From an uncultured Bacteroidales bacterium (GTDB lineage Bacteria > Bacteroidota > Bacteroidia > Bacteroidales > UBA932), in NCBI GenBank assembly GCA_900545245.1, contig UQYV01000036.1:1-35521 (forward strand): a stretch of DNA of 35,521 nt, read 5' to 3'. Numbering within the stretch: the stretch's first letter is position 1; each line of letters begins with the position of its first letter. Shown here one piece after another: positions 16,370 to 22,975 of this stretch. The notes beneath the pieces are model-generated. The model searched no databases, was not told the origin of the DNA, and saw only the letters and a list, made by a program, of their open reading frames with translations. Position numbers and translations under genes: made by a program.

Positions 16370-16405
16370 TTTGGTCTCTTATTCTTACCATTTGCACTAA
16401 CTTTG
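16370..16405 (+). promoter_or_regulatory. Promoter of the M16-like gene
   Basis: TTTG (16370-16373) and TAACTTTG (16398-16405) are separated by 24 bp, close to the Bacteroidetes spacing. A start near 16411 leaves a leader of about 63 nt. The end of that leader (16424-16471) is repeated at 22071-22118. Confidence 0.6.
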
Positions 16406-16474
16406 CAAGGGTAAGTAATCGTTAAAAAATTAACTGCGTCAGATTTGTCGATAATTTTCGGGTATAGATTTAAA

Positions 16475-19054
16475 ATGAAGAACATACGGATTTTGTTTTT
16501 GACTGTGTCGCTGCTTGTGACTTGTGGCGTCCCGTTTTCCACGGCTCAAGGTCTGAAGAAGCTGCCGGCTGATTCAAAGATAGTTACAGGGACATTCCCC
16601 AACGGAATGAGCTATTATGTCGTGTCGAATCCTGCGGAAAAGGGATTCGCAGATTTTGCTCTCGTGTACCGGCATTCCGCAGATGCGGGGGATTATGTGG
16701 ACGTGTCGCGGAAAATACTCTCTGACCGTGGACGGCTTCAGAATCGCAGTCTTCAGAAATTCTTGTCTTCCAATGCCGTGGCTCCGACGGTAAAGGGATA
16801 TGCCGAATGCTCGGACGATGCAGTGACGTTTCGTTTCAAGGATGTAATGCTCTCGCGGAGTGCCGCCCTTGCCGACTCACTGTTGCTTGCTGTGTTCGGA
16901 ATTGCCGATGAACTGTCCGCGAACGCCGTGACGACGAAAGACAGTCTTCATTTTCCTCTTGAAAACATGGCTGTGATAGTCTCCGGCGACGTGAATGGCA
17001 AGGATCTGGTCTCAAAAATGGGGATATTTTCACTCATGACACCGAGAAATTCCGTTCTTCGAGATTCCACCCGTGTGTATTCTGCATCTGAGGAGCCCGT
17101 CCGTCCGACTGAAGTTACGGTCGACAAACTCGATGGCGGAGTCTGTCGGATAGCCTCCTCGTTTTATTTTCCGAGGATACCGGCGGAACTTATGCCGACG
17201 CCACAGTTTGCCGTGATTGACAAGATGTCGGATACGTTCCGATTCATCGCAGAGAACCGCCTCCGGGATGCTCTGAATTCTGCAGCCATTCCTTCCTCGG
17301 AAGTCGAGTCATACCATCTTTCCAGTGCAGACGTTTCAGGATTTGAGTCCATATCGCTGTCGTTCTGTGTGTTGCAGAAAGATTCCGATGCCGCAATGAA
17401 GTGTTTCGGCGAGGTCCTCGGTTCGCTCGACAGGGGGGAGATGGACGTTAATGACATAGTGCTTTCGTCGCAGCTGTATGGAGAGAAATGTCTCGGCGCT
17501 TCGGCACGCTCGGTGAAAAACTCCGAGTATATGAGGCTGTGCTCCGCTTCATTCCTTCGCAACGCTCCGCTCAGCACGGGAGCGCAACTCTGCGAATTCT
17601 GCCAATCAAGAGTGCTTCCGGACACTTTGCAGCTGCGTCTGATGAAGACTTTCTCCGAGGCCCTTCTTTCTCCCGATGACAGCTGTAGCGCTTTTTGTGC
17701 CGGATGGAACGATGGGAAGACGGCTCGCAGACACTCCCTTGACCTGCGCGACACTCTCCTTCTTCCCGGTCCGTCGTCCAAGAAATCCAAGGTCAGGACC
17801 GGCAAGGAACTTATGTCCGGCGGGGAGACTTGGACTTTCCAGAACGGGCTGAGGGTTTATTATAAAAGGGTCCCTGGAGCGAAACGGATTTCCTGGGCTA
17901 TGAATGTGGACAAGGGCTATGCTTCTGCTGACGACCTTGTTCCCGGTGAGGCGGCATTCCTTCCGGAACTGCTGAAGTGCCGCACGATTTCCGGAATTGA
18001 CAACCGCAATCTCAGAGACATCATGACAGCCACCGGAATCATCGCAGATGCCGAAGTTTCGCTCTATTCCACTACTCTTAAGGGTACGGCCACTCCTCGC
18101 AGCCTGAACCTGCTGCTGCAGGGACTTGTGGGGATGTTCCGTGAAAGTTCCACAGACACGACCGCAGCGGCTGAACTGCTTCGCTCAGCATCAGTGCAGA
18201 AAAGACTGTCTGCCGGAGGGCGCAATGCCCGACTTGCCGGAATCGACAGCCTTGTATGCGCCGACAATCCATATTCCGGGGTACGGATGTATGAAAACTT
18301 CACGCCGCAGACCGTTGCCAAGGCGGACAAATTGTTTGCTGATGTGTTTTCCGATGTCGGTGAGGGCTTCATTGTGATTTGTGCTGACATGGAACCTGCT
18401 GCACTTCAGAAACGCCTTGTCTGGTATGCCGGGGAGTTTCCTGTTTCCGGACGATCAGAAAAACGTCCTCGTGTGAGATTCCAGCCGGTTTCCGGGCAGT
18501 CCACGACTTTCCGCAGAGGAGCTGCCGAGAGTATCGACGTGCTTCTTTCTGCCGCTGTGCCGATGAACGCCGCGAATCTCTGTGCCTCCCGCCTTGCCGC
18601 AAGCCTGCTGGAAGACAGTCTGCATGGGGCACTCGTCGGAACCGGCTTCCATGTGAGCGTCGCTTCGTCATACCTTCTCTATCCGCAGGAGCGTTTCAGC
18701 GTGCTGATTTCACTTGACCGCATCCCGGAGGACGGCTTTGCTTACGGCAGCCTTGACGACACGGAGATACTGTCTGTCCTGGCCCGTCTGCGCACGGCTT
18801 TGACAGAGGCACCGCAGACTGAATGGCCGGCATCTGTCTTGAAAGCATTCAAGGCCAGGCTTAATAACGAATATGGCATAGATGCCGGGTCTGCAGATCA
18901 TTGGCGCGATGCACTTGTTATCCGCTATGCCGACGGGCGCGACTTCAGCACGAAGATAGCCGACAGAATGAATGCGGTGACGGCCGAACAGGTCATGGAT
19001 GTGCTTCGAAAGCTCGTTGAAGGCAGCAGGATCGAGTATGTCGTGATGAAATGA
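16475..19054 (+). CDS. Secreted M16 (insulinase)-fold protein lacking the HXXEH site
   Basis: An 859-aa protein starting at 16475 (MKNIRILFL) with a signal peptide ending around STAQG. Two M16-like halves can be seen: the first begins ADSKIVTGTFPNGMSYYVVSNPAEK and the second GGETWTFQNGLRVYYKRVPGAK. Both openings match the usual NGL-type start of M16 domains in exported Bacteroidetes zinc proteases. The zinc motif HXXEH should follow about 40 residues later. It is absent: the first half has YRHSADAGDYVDVSRKIL and then a shortened loop, the second PGEAAFLPELLK. The protein is therefore probably a non-catalytic partner or scaffold. An upstream in-frame ATG (16445) lies inside the 5' leader. DUF3109 follows 7 bp after the stop. 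Confidence 0.8.
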   Translation: MKNIRILFLTVSLLVTCGVPFSTAQGLKKLPADSKIVTGTFPNGMSYYVVSNPAEKGFADFALVYRHSADAGDYVDVSRKILSDRGRLQNRSLQKFLSSNAVAPTVKGYAECSDDAVTFRFKDVMLSRSAALADSLLLAVFGIADELSANAVTTKDSLHFPLENMAVIVSGDVNGKDLVSKMGIFSLMTPRNSVLRDSTRVYSASEEPVRPTEVTVDKLDGGVCRIASSFYFPRIPAELMPTPQFAVIDKMSDTFRFIAENRLRDALNSAAIPSSEVESYHLSSADVSGFESISLSFCVLQKDSDAAMKCFGEVLGSLDRGEMDVNDIVLSSQLYGEKCLGASARSVKNSEYMRLCSASFLRNAPLSTGAQLCEFCQSRVLPDTLQLRLMKTFSEALLSPDDSCSAFCAGWNDGKTARRHSLDLRDTLLLPGPSSKKSKVRTGKELMSGGETWTFQNGLRVYYKRVPGAKRISWAMNVDKGYASADDLVPGEAAFLPELLKCRTISGIDNRNLRDIMTATGIIADAEVSLYSTTLKGTATPRSLNLLLQGLVGMFRESSTDTTAAAELLRSASVQKRLSAGGRNARLAGIDSLVCADNPYSGVRMYENFTPQTVAKADKLFADVFSDVGEGFIVICADMEPAALQKRLVWYAGEFPVSGRSEKRPRVRFQPVSGQSTTFRRGAAESIDVLLSAAVPMNAANLCASRLAASLLEDSLHGALVGTGFHVSVASSYLLYPQERFSVLISLDRIPEDGFAYGSLDDTEILSVLARLRTALTEAPQTEWPASVLKAFKARLNNEYGIDAGSADHWRDALVIRYADGRDFSTKIADRMNAVTAEQVMDVLRKLVEGSRIEYVVMK

Positions 19055-19061
19055 TGGATTT

Positions 19062-19658
19062 ATGAGTAAGTACAATTCGATAATACAAATAGACGACATT
19101 CTCGTCTCCGGTGAAATATTGACCGAATATTTCGCCTGTGACTATGCCAAGTGCAAGGGAATATGCTGTGTGATAGGCGACAGTGGTGCTCCTTTGCTTG
19201 AATGCGAGTTGCCGGCGCTTGAAAAGAACTACCACCATTTCAGCCCGGTGATGTCCGAGGCCGGGCGCAGGGCTGTTGACGAGAAGGGCTTCTTTGAAAT
19301 CGACATTGACGGCGACCTCGTCACCCCACTTGTCCCAGGCTCTGAGGAGTGTGCCTACTGTCGCCGTGAGCCGGACGGCAACTGTCTGTGCACAATCGAG
19401 GAACAGTGGAACAAGGGTAACGGCGACTTCTGCAAGCCCATCTCCTGTCGCCTCTACCCGATTCGCGTCTCCAAACTATCCAACGGCATGACGGCCCTGA
19501 ATCTCCACCGCTGGAACATCTGTCGCGACGCCTTCACCAACGGCCGCCGCAAGAAAATCCGCGTCTACCAGTTCCTCAAAACCCCACTAACCCACTTCTT
19601 CGGCGAAGACTTCTATTCTGCCCTTGACGCCGCCGCCAAACAATTGCGGGAGGCATAA
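19062..19658 (+). CDS. DUF3109 family cysteine-rich protein
   Basis: A 198-aa cytoplasmic protein of the DUF3109 family, related to the YkgJ-type zinc/iron-chelating cysteine cluster proteins. The conserved cysteines lie in FACDYAKCKGICCVIGD, ECAYCRREPDGNCLCTIEE, DFCKPISCRLYPIRV and WNICRDAF, consistent with binding of a metal or Fe-S cluster. The role of the family is not established. Only 7 bp separate it from the M16-like gene, implying cotranscription. Its last codons and TAA stop are part of the left arm of the hairpin at 19646-19691. Confidence 0.88.
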   Translation: MSKYNSIIQIDDILVSGEILTEYFACDYAKCKGICCVIGDSGAPLLECELPALEKNYHHFSPVMSEAGRRAVDEKGFFEIDIDGDLVTPLVPGSEECAYCRREPDGNCLCTIEEQWNKGNGDFCKPISCRLYPIRVSKLSNGMTALNLHRWNICRDAFTNGRRKKIRVYQFLKTPLTHFFGEDFYSALDAAAKQLREA

Positions 19659-19691
19659 AAGGCGGTCATCCCATCCTTTTATGCCTCCCGC
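19646..19691 (+). terminator. Perfect 17-bp hairpin overlapping the DUF3109 stop (element copy C, part 1)
   Basis: GCGGGAGGCATAAAAGG (19646-19662) pairs perfectly with 19675-19691 around a 12-nt loop. The stop codon TAA lies in the left arm. The loop keeps GGT and CATCCCAT, which also occur in copies A and B at the inner edges of their outer arms. AAGCTTTTTATT follows, so it can act as a terminator. Confidence 0.8.
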
Positions 19692-19708
19692 CTCTCAAGC
19701 TTTTTATT

Positions 19709-19772
19709 CGGTCAGCTTCGTTGACCGGCTTGTCAAAATCCTCACAACCAACAGGTTGCTGCGGTATTTGAC
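19709..19772 (+). repeat. Structured 3' repeat element, copy C core (part 2)
   Basis: A CGGTCA/TGACCG hairpin (19709-19725) precedes the core. The core stem GTCAAA (19732-19737)/TTTGAC (19767-19772) encloses ATCCTCA, the tip hairpin CAACC/GGTTG (19745-19749/19754-19758) and CTGCGG. Both stems differ from copy A by paired changes (CAGCC/GGCTG becomes CAACC/GGTTG), while the unpaired parts are the same. Confidence 0.75.
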
Positions 19773-19840
19773 TTCCCATGGTAGTCAAGAAACTCAATAA
19801 AATTCTGCTGCGTCATAAGTCTCTGATTAAAAACTATTTG

Positions 19841-19920
19841 ATGTAGGAAAACAAGGCTGTCCCGCAAATTTTATTTCGGGAAATACACCCTCTCTCCGAA
19901 AATTTCTTCTGGAAAAATCA
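19841..19920 (+). repeat. 80-bp direct repeat, copy 1
   Basis: It matches 21878-21957 in the same orientation. Bases 19853-19894 are identical over 42 bp to 21891-21932; the flanks carry a few mismatches and one 1-bp indel. The core holds an imperfect inverted repeat (CCCGCAAAT...ATTTCGGG). Its AAGGCTGTCCC edge resembles the GGCTGTCYC ends of several insertion sequence families; this is inference. No transposase lies between the copies. Confidence 0.85.
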
Positions 19921-19940
19921 CTCCGTTTTTATGAAAACTC

Positions 19941-19972
19941 TTGCTTTTTCCAAACGGGGGGGGGTATATTTG
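19941..19972 (+). promoter_or_regulatory. Promoter with a nine-G spacer tract
   Basis: TTG (19941-19943) and TATATTTG (19965-19972) are 21 bp apart. Nine consecutive G (19956-19964) fill the part of the spacer touching the -7 box. Gain or loss of a few G by slippage would change the spacing, so expression of the lipoprotein may be phase-variable. Confidence 0.6.
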
Positions 19973-20008
19973 CCTATAAATTTAAAACCTATTAAAAATC
20001 AAAACAAA

Positions 20009-20479
20009 ATGAAAAAAATGATTTATTTTGCGGTGTGCTGCATTGCGGCATTCTCGTTCAGTTCGTGCAGCAAGGATTATGTCGGAAGTGAGAGGAATTT
20101 GCGTGGTAAGTGGGAATTCTATCGTGAGGAGAAACACTATGTGGAAGATGTGACGAGAACGGAATGGGAAGGTGGAGAGATCAAAGTTGTCATAGAACAC
20201 AAGGCCGGAGATGTTGTTGTGGATGATCGTACTTCTTATAAAGAGTATTGGACATTCAAGAAGGACGGAGTATTGACTGTGGAAGAAATTGCAGATAATG
20301 GGGAGACATATTCTGAGATTTGGAATTATGTGTTTGACAGGGATTCCAAGCGGTTAAAAATCGTTCTGGATACGTGGCATGTATCTCACCTGACAAATTC
20401 TGAATTGGTGCTGGATGACCAAGATGACACTTGGGGTGGTAGTTATTGGTCTGCATACTATTTCAGAAAAGCCAAGTAG
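20009..20479 (+). CDS. Small lipoprotein, lipocalin-like
   Basis: A 156-aa lipoprotein when started at 20009 (MKKMIYFAV); an in-frame ATG at 19931 lies upstream of the promoter and is not used. The lipobox is F-S-S-C (Cys20). The mature part opens with LRGKWEFYREE and continues with EYWTFKKDGVLTVEEI, RLKIVLDTWHVSHLTNSELVL and a C-terminal WSAYYFRKA, the strand pattern of the small lipocalin-like proteins common in Bacteroidales (W-E-F, W-T-F-K-x-D-G, L-x-L-D). Ligand unknown. It faces the AAA ATPase gene; both lie between the two 80-bp direct repeats. Confidence 0.75.
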   Translation: MKKMIYFAVCCIAAFSFSSCSKDYVGSERNLRGKWEFYREEKHYVEDVTRTEWEGGEIKVVIEHKAGDVVVDDRTSYKEYWTFKKDGVLTVEEIADNGETYSEIWNYVFDRDSKRLKIVLDTWHVSHLTNSELVLDDQDDTWGGSYWSAYYFRKAK

Positions 20480-20481
20480 CT

Positions 20482-20508
20482 GATTAAATCTGCGTCTTCC
20501 ATTTAATC
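20482..20508. terminator. AT-rich hairpin between convergent genes
   Basis: GATTAAAT (20482-20489) and ATTTAATC (20501-20508) form a perfect 8-bp stem with an 11-nt loop between the lipoprotein and ATPase stops. Confidence 0.45.
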
Positions 20509-20519
20509 TCTATGACCTT

Positions 20520-21854
20520 TTATAATAGATTGGTCATATAGGCCGGCACAAGTATCGTCTGTCCATCTTTCTGCAAGTCTTTTGTGTATATCAGGTATCT
20601 GTTTGAAATTCTTGACGAAAACTTTTCGCAGAAAGCATCAAGCGATGCGTGTGATTTGTGACTCGAAGATTTTACTTCGACAGGAGCAATCTTGGCTCCG
20701 CGCGAAAGAAGAAAATCAATCTCATAATTATGCTTTTCGTCCTTCGCCCAAGTGTAGTAGAATAATTTGTTGCCGGATGCCGTAAGCATCTGGGCGATGA
20801 GATTCTCATAAACATAGCCAAGGTTTGCAGAGAGTTTGTCTGAAAGCAGTTTGTCGTAGATTTCATTTTCTGTGTAACTCTTGTCCCCAAATGCCATTGT
20901 TATGAACAGTCCTGTGTCTGATAAGAAAAGTTTGAATCGTGCTTCATCTTTGTTGAGTTCCATCCCGACGTTAGGGTCATCTGCGTGATATGCAAAATTG
21001 ACCGTCTTGCTGTCTTCAAGCGCAACAAGCATCTCCTCCATCTTGTCTGTCGGTGCATTTTTTACGATGGAATTCGGCTGAAATCTTGATATGTTGCGGC
21101 TGAGTTGCCCGGGAATGGACATGAAAAGCTTGGTTATCCTGCCGGTTGGATCTATCTTGCGGAAATCGTCTCCATACAGTTTGATTATTTTGCGTTTTGC
21201 CGCATCAACTTTTCTCATGTTGTTGGTGTCAAGATATGCGTTTACCGCTTGCGGCATACCTCCGACTAACATGTACAGGCGTAGGTCACGCATCGCATTT
21301 CTGTGTGCCGGACCGAGAGGTTTTTTCATTTCCCAAAACTTTCGCAACAGTGCGGGGGTACTTTCATCTCCGAGAGCCCAACGGAACTCTTCATAATCCA
21401 TAGGATACATCTGGATGCTGTCTTCCTCGCTTGGGATAGTTATGTTTTCTGTATTTTTCTTTATGCTGATTAGTGAGCCTGTCTCGAGATAATCATAGCG
21501 GCCGTCCTGTACGAGATATTTTATTGCCTGACGAGCCTGCGGACATTTCTGAACCTCATCAAAGATTATCGCAGATTTCCTGTTTGCCAGGGTCTTGCGA
21601 TAGTGTTGCTGAAGAATCATGAATACATAGTCAAGGTCATCCATGTCGTTGAATAAGGCGCGGATGTTTTGTGGGCATTTATTGAAGTCAATCAGAATGT
21701 ATGACTCATATTCATTTTGCGCGAATTGTTCGACAATCGTAGATTTTCCGACACGTCGTGCACCCTCTATTAGAAGAGCTGACTTTCCGTCATTTTCTTC
21801 TTTCCAAAGCTTGATTTGATCGTATATTTTACGTCTGAAAATTCTATTTGCCAT
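20520..21854 (-). CDS. AAA ATPase with DUF4143 domain
   Basis: A 444-aa protein started at 21854 (MANRIFRRKIYDQ). The N-terminal P-loop is GARRVGKST (residues 31-39) and the Walker B segment is AIIFDEVQKCPQARQ, followed by a sensor-like YDYLETGSLISI. The C-terminal DUF4143 part has a nuclease-like strand pair (EIDFLLSRGAKIAPVEVKSS) resembling a PD-(D/E)XK core. Proteins of this type are abundant and often multicopy in Bacteroidales. A function has not been settled; links with DNA repair, mobile elements or toxin-like roles have been proposed. The gene lies between two direct repeats and is convergent with the lipoprotein gene. A second, distinct member is at 29582. Confidence 0.88.
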   Translation of the reverse strand: MANRIFRRKIYDQIKLWKEENDGKSALLIEGARRVGKSTIVEQFAQNEYESYILIDFNKCPQNIRALFNDMDDLDYVFMILQQHYRKTLANRKSAIIFDEVQKCPQARQAIKYLVQDGRYDYLETGSLISIKKNTENITIPSEEDSIQMYPMDYEEFRWALGDESTPALLRKFWEMKKPLGPAHRNAMRDLRLYMLVGGMPQAVNAYLDTNNMRKVDAAKRKIIKLYGDDFRKIDPTGRITKLFMSIPGQLSRNISRFQPNSIVKNAPTDKMEEMLVALEDSKTVNFAYHADDPNVGMELNKDEARFKLFLSDTGLFITMAFGDKSYTENEIYDKLLSDKLSANLGYVYENLIAQMLTASGNKLFYYTWAKDEKHNYEIDFLLSRGAKIAPVEVKSSSHKSHASLDAFCEKFSSRISNRYLIYTKDLQKDGQTILVPAYMTNLL

Positions 21855-21877
21855 AAGCCTATGATTTACAGCTGCTA

Positions 21878-21957
21878 ATGTAAGAAAAATAAGGCTGTCC
21901 CGCAAATTTTATTTCGGGAAATACACCCTCTCCCCGCAAATTTCTTCAGAAAAATTA
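21878..21957 (+). repeat. 80-bp direct repeat, copy 2
   Basis: Second copy of the repeat at 19841-19920, in direct orientation and about 2.04 kb away. It lies just upstream of the ATPase start codon. Confidence 0.85.
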
Positions 21958-22070
21958 ACCTATCTTGTGGGAACTCTGTACCTCTCCGTGTCTACTTTTC
22001 CGCGAGCAGCATTTGTACTATATTTCGGAAAGGTCAAGTAGTCGCTATGAATATGGCTTAAGAAACATGA

Positions 22071-22230
22071 AAAAAATAAACTGCTTCAGATTTGTCAATT
22101 ATTTTCGAGGATAGGTTTCTTTTGGAAGAGGGTGGGGGTACTGGAGGTACATGACCGATGAGAAAAGAAAGATAGACCGAAAAGAAAGAAAAAGATGATG
22201 CAGGTTATTTTTTGAAGGTTTCTAGAAGTA
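22071..22230. repeat. Intergenic stretch with two leader-like repeat fragments
   Basis: Bases 22071-22118 match 16424-16471 (5' leader of the M16-like gene) at about 41 of 48 positions without gaps. Bases 22200-22230 match 2900-2929 (5' leader of the DUF1080 gene) apart from a few changes. Neither copy here precedes an evident gene. The rest of the gap 21906-22361 is A/G-rich with no coding region I can support. Confidence 0.65.
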
Positions 22231-22373
22231 GGGGATGAAGAAAAAGATGGGATGCAAGGCGGACGGTGAAGATGAAACCGCAGCAGCCTTAGCGGCTGTG
22301 AGGATTTCATCAAGACGTCCAACGCGGCAGACCGCTTTTTATTCGCCCCGTAAACCGCTTTTTATTCGCCCCG
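22231..22373 (-). repeat. Structured 3' repeat element, copy B, with tandem arm duplication
   Basis: The minus-strand sequence follows the stop of the membrane-protein gene and is nearly identical to copy A over about 120 bp. The core is GATGAAA (complement of 22305-22311) and TTTCATC (complement of 22271-22277) around CAGCC-gctaa-GGCTG. The left arm is present twice: a 20-bp unit occupies 22331-22350 and 22354-22373, the latter including the last codons and TAA stop of the gene. Confidence 0.85.
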
Positions 22374-22844
22374 AAGTTTGTATTCCATGTGAGAGGCGAC
22401 GCGTGCCAAGTCCTTCGCCGGCCCTTCGAGTTCAACGCCGCCGAAAGATGGAGTGACGGTGATACGGTCCTCCCACATGCGGGCAATTCTGAGACCGACG
22501 CGGCGGGCGCGGAAGCAAAGTTTTTCGGGCGTTTCGCTTTCGAGTCGGTAGTCTCCGCGGTCGGCGAAATATCCCTTTACTTCAGCGGAGACTTCACTCC
22601 ATTCGCCGGGGATGCTGACCAGCCTTTTCTGATAACCGAACTTCGGATAGAGGGCCGAAAAGACGAGGAAGACGCCGCATATTTCGAGAATTGACTTCCA
22701 GCCGTGGATGAAGAGCCCTTCCACCCCGTTTTCTGTGGGCACGAACTTTGTGAATGCGAGAGCGCTGATAATCAGTGTGAAAAGAATCGCGAACCAGCAG
22801 AAATACTTGACGGCGCGGATGATATATCTTACGGCAGGTTTCAT
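22362..22844 (-). CDS. Small inner-membrane protein of unknown function
   Basis: A 160-aa protein without a recognised family name. Two membrane segments are visible (about residues 12-32 and 48-66) with short basic flanks, followed by a soluble C-terminal domain of about 90 residues (GEWSEVSAEVKGYF, DYRLESETPEKLCFRARR, DRITVTPSFGGVELEGPAKDLARVASHMEYKLRG). The soluble part has an alternating strand/helix pattern. Its stop codon is embedded in repeat element B. It is divergent from the coiled-coil protein gene, with a shared control region between them. Confidence 0.75.
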   Translation of the reverse strand: MKPAVRYIIRAVKYFCWFAILFTLIISALAFTKFVPTENGVEGLFIHGWKSILEICGVFLVFSALYPKFGYQKRLVSIPGEWSEVSAEVKGYFADRGDYRLESETPEKLCFRARRVGLRIARMWEDRITVTPSFGGVELEGPAKDLARVASHMEYKLRGE

Positions 22845-22884
22845 ATTTATGAAATTTTATGCGTTTATATTTTTCTGACGTCCG

Positions 22885-22892
22885 CAAATATA
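22885..22892 (-). promoter_or_regulatory. -7 promoter box for the small membrane protein
   Basis: Minus-strand TATATTTG matches TAnnTTTG. It predicts a start near 22878 and a leader of about 34 nt. Confidence 0.5.
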
Positions 22893-22924
22893 GCGTAAAT
22901 TCGCATATTTTGCGTAAATTCGCA
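22893..22924. promoter_or_regulatory. Direct repeat GCGTAAATTCGCA x2 in a divergent control region
   Basis: Identical 13-bp copies occur at 22893-22905 and 22912-22924, 19 bp apart start to start (about two helical turns). They adjoin the -7 box of the minus-strand gene and lie 51 bp before the plus-strand start codon. Each copy carries GCG...CGC symmetry. This suggests a regulator site controlling one or both genes. Confidence 0.45.
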
Positions 22925-22975
22925 CTCACATTGTTACGAAAACACGAAACGTAATATCAAAAAAATGTACACATT

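Noticed and set aside
16445..16474. Upstream in-frame ATG for the M16-like gene.
   Set aside because: It would put ten residues before an otherwise ideal signal peptide, and it lies inside the repeated leader sequence.
22331..22373. The two 20-bp repeats considered as a minimal CRISPR-like array.
   Set aside because: Only two units with a 3-bp gap and no cas genes; better explained as a duplicated arm of element B.
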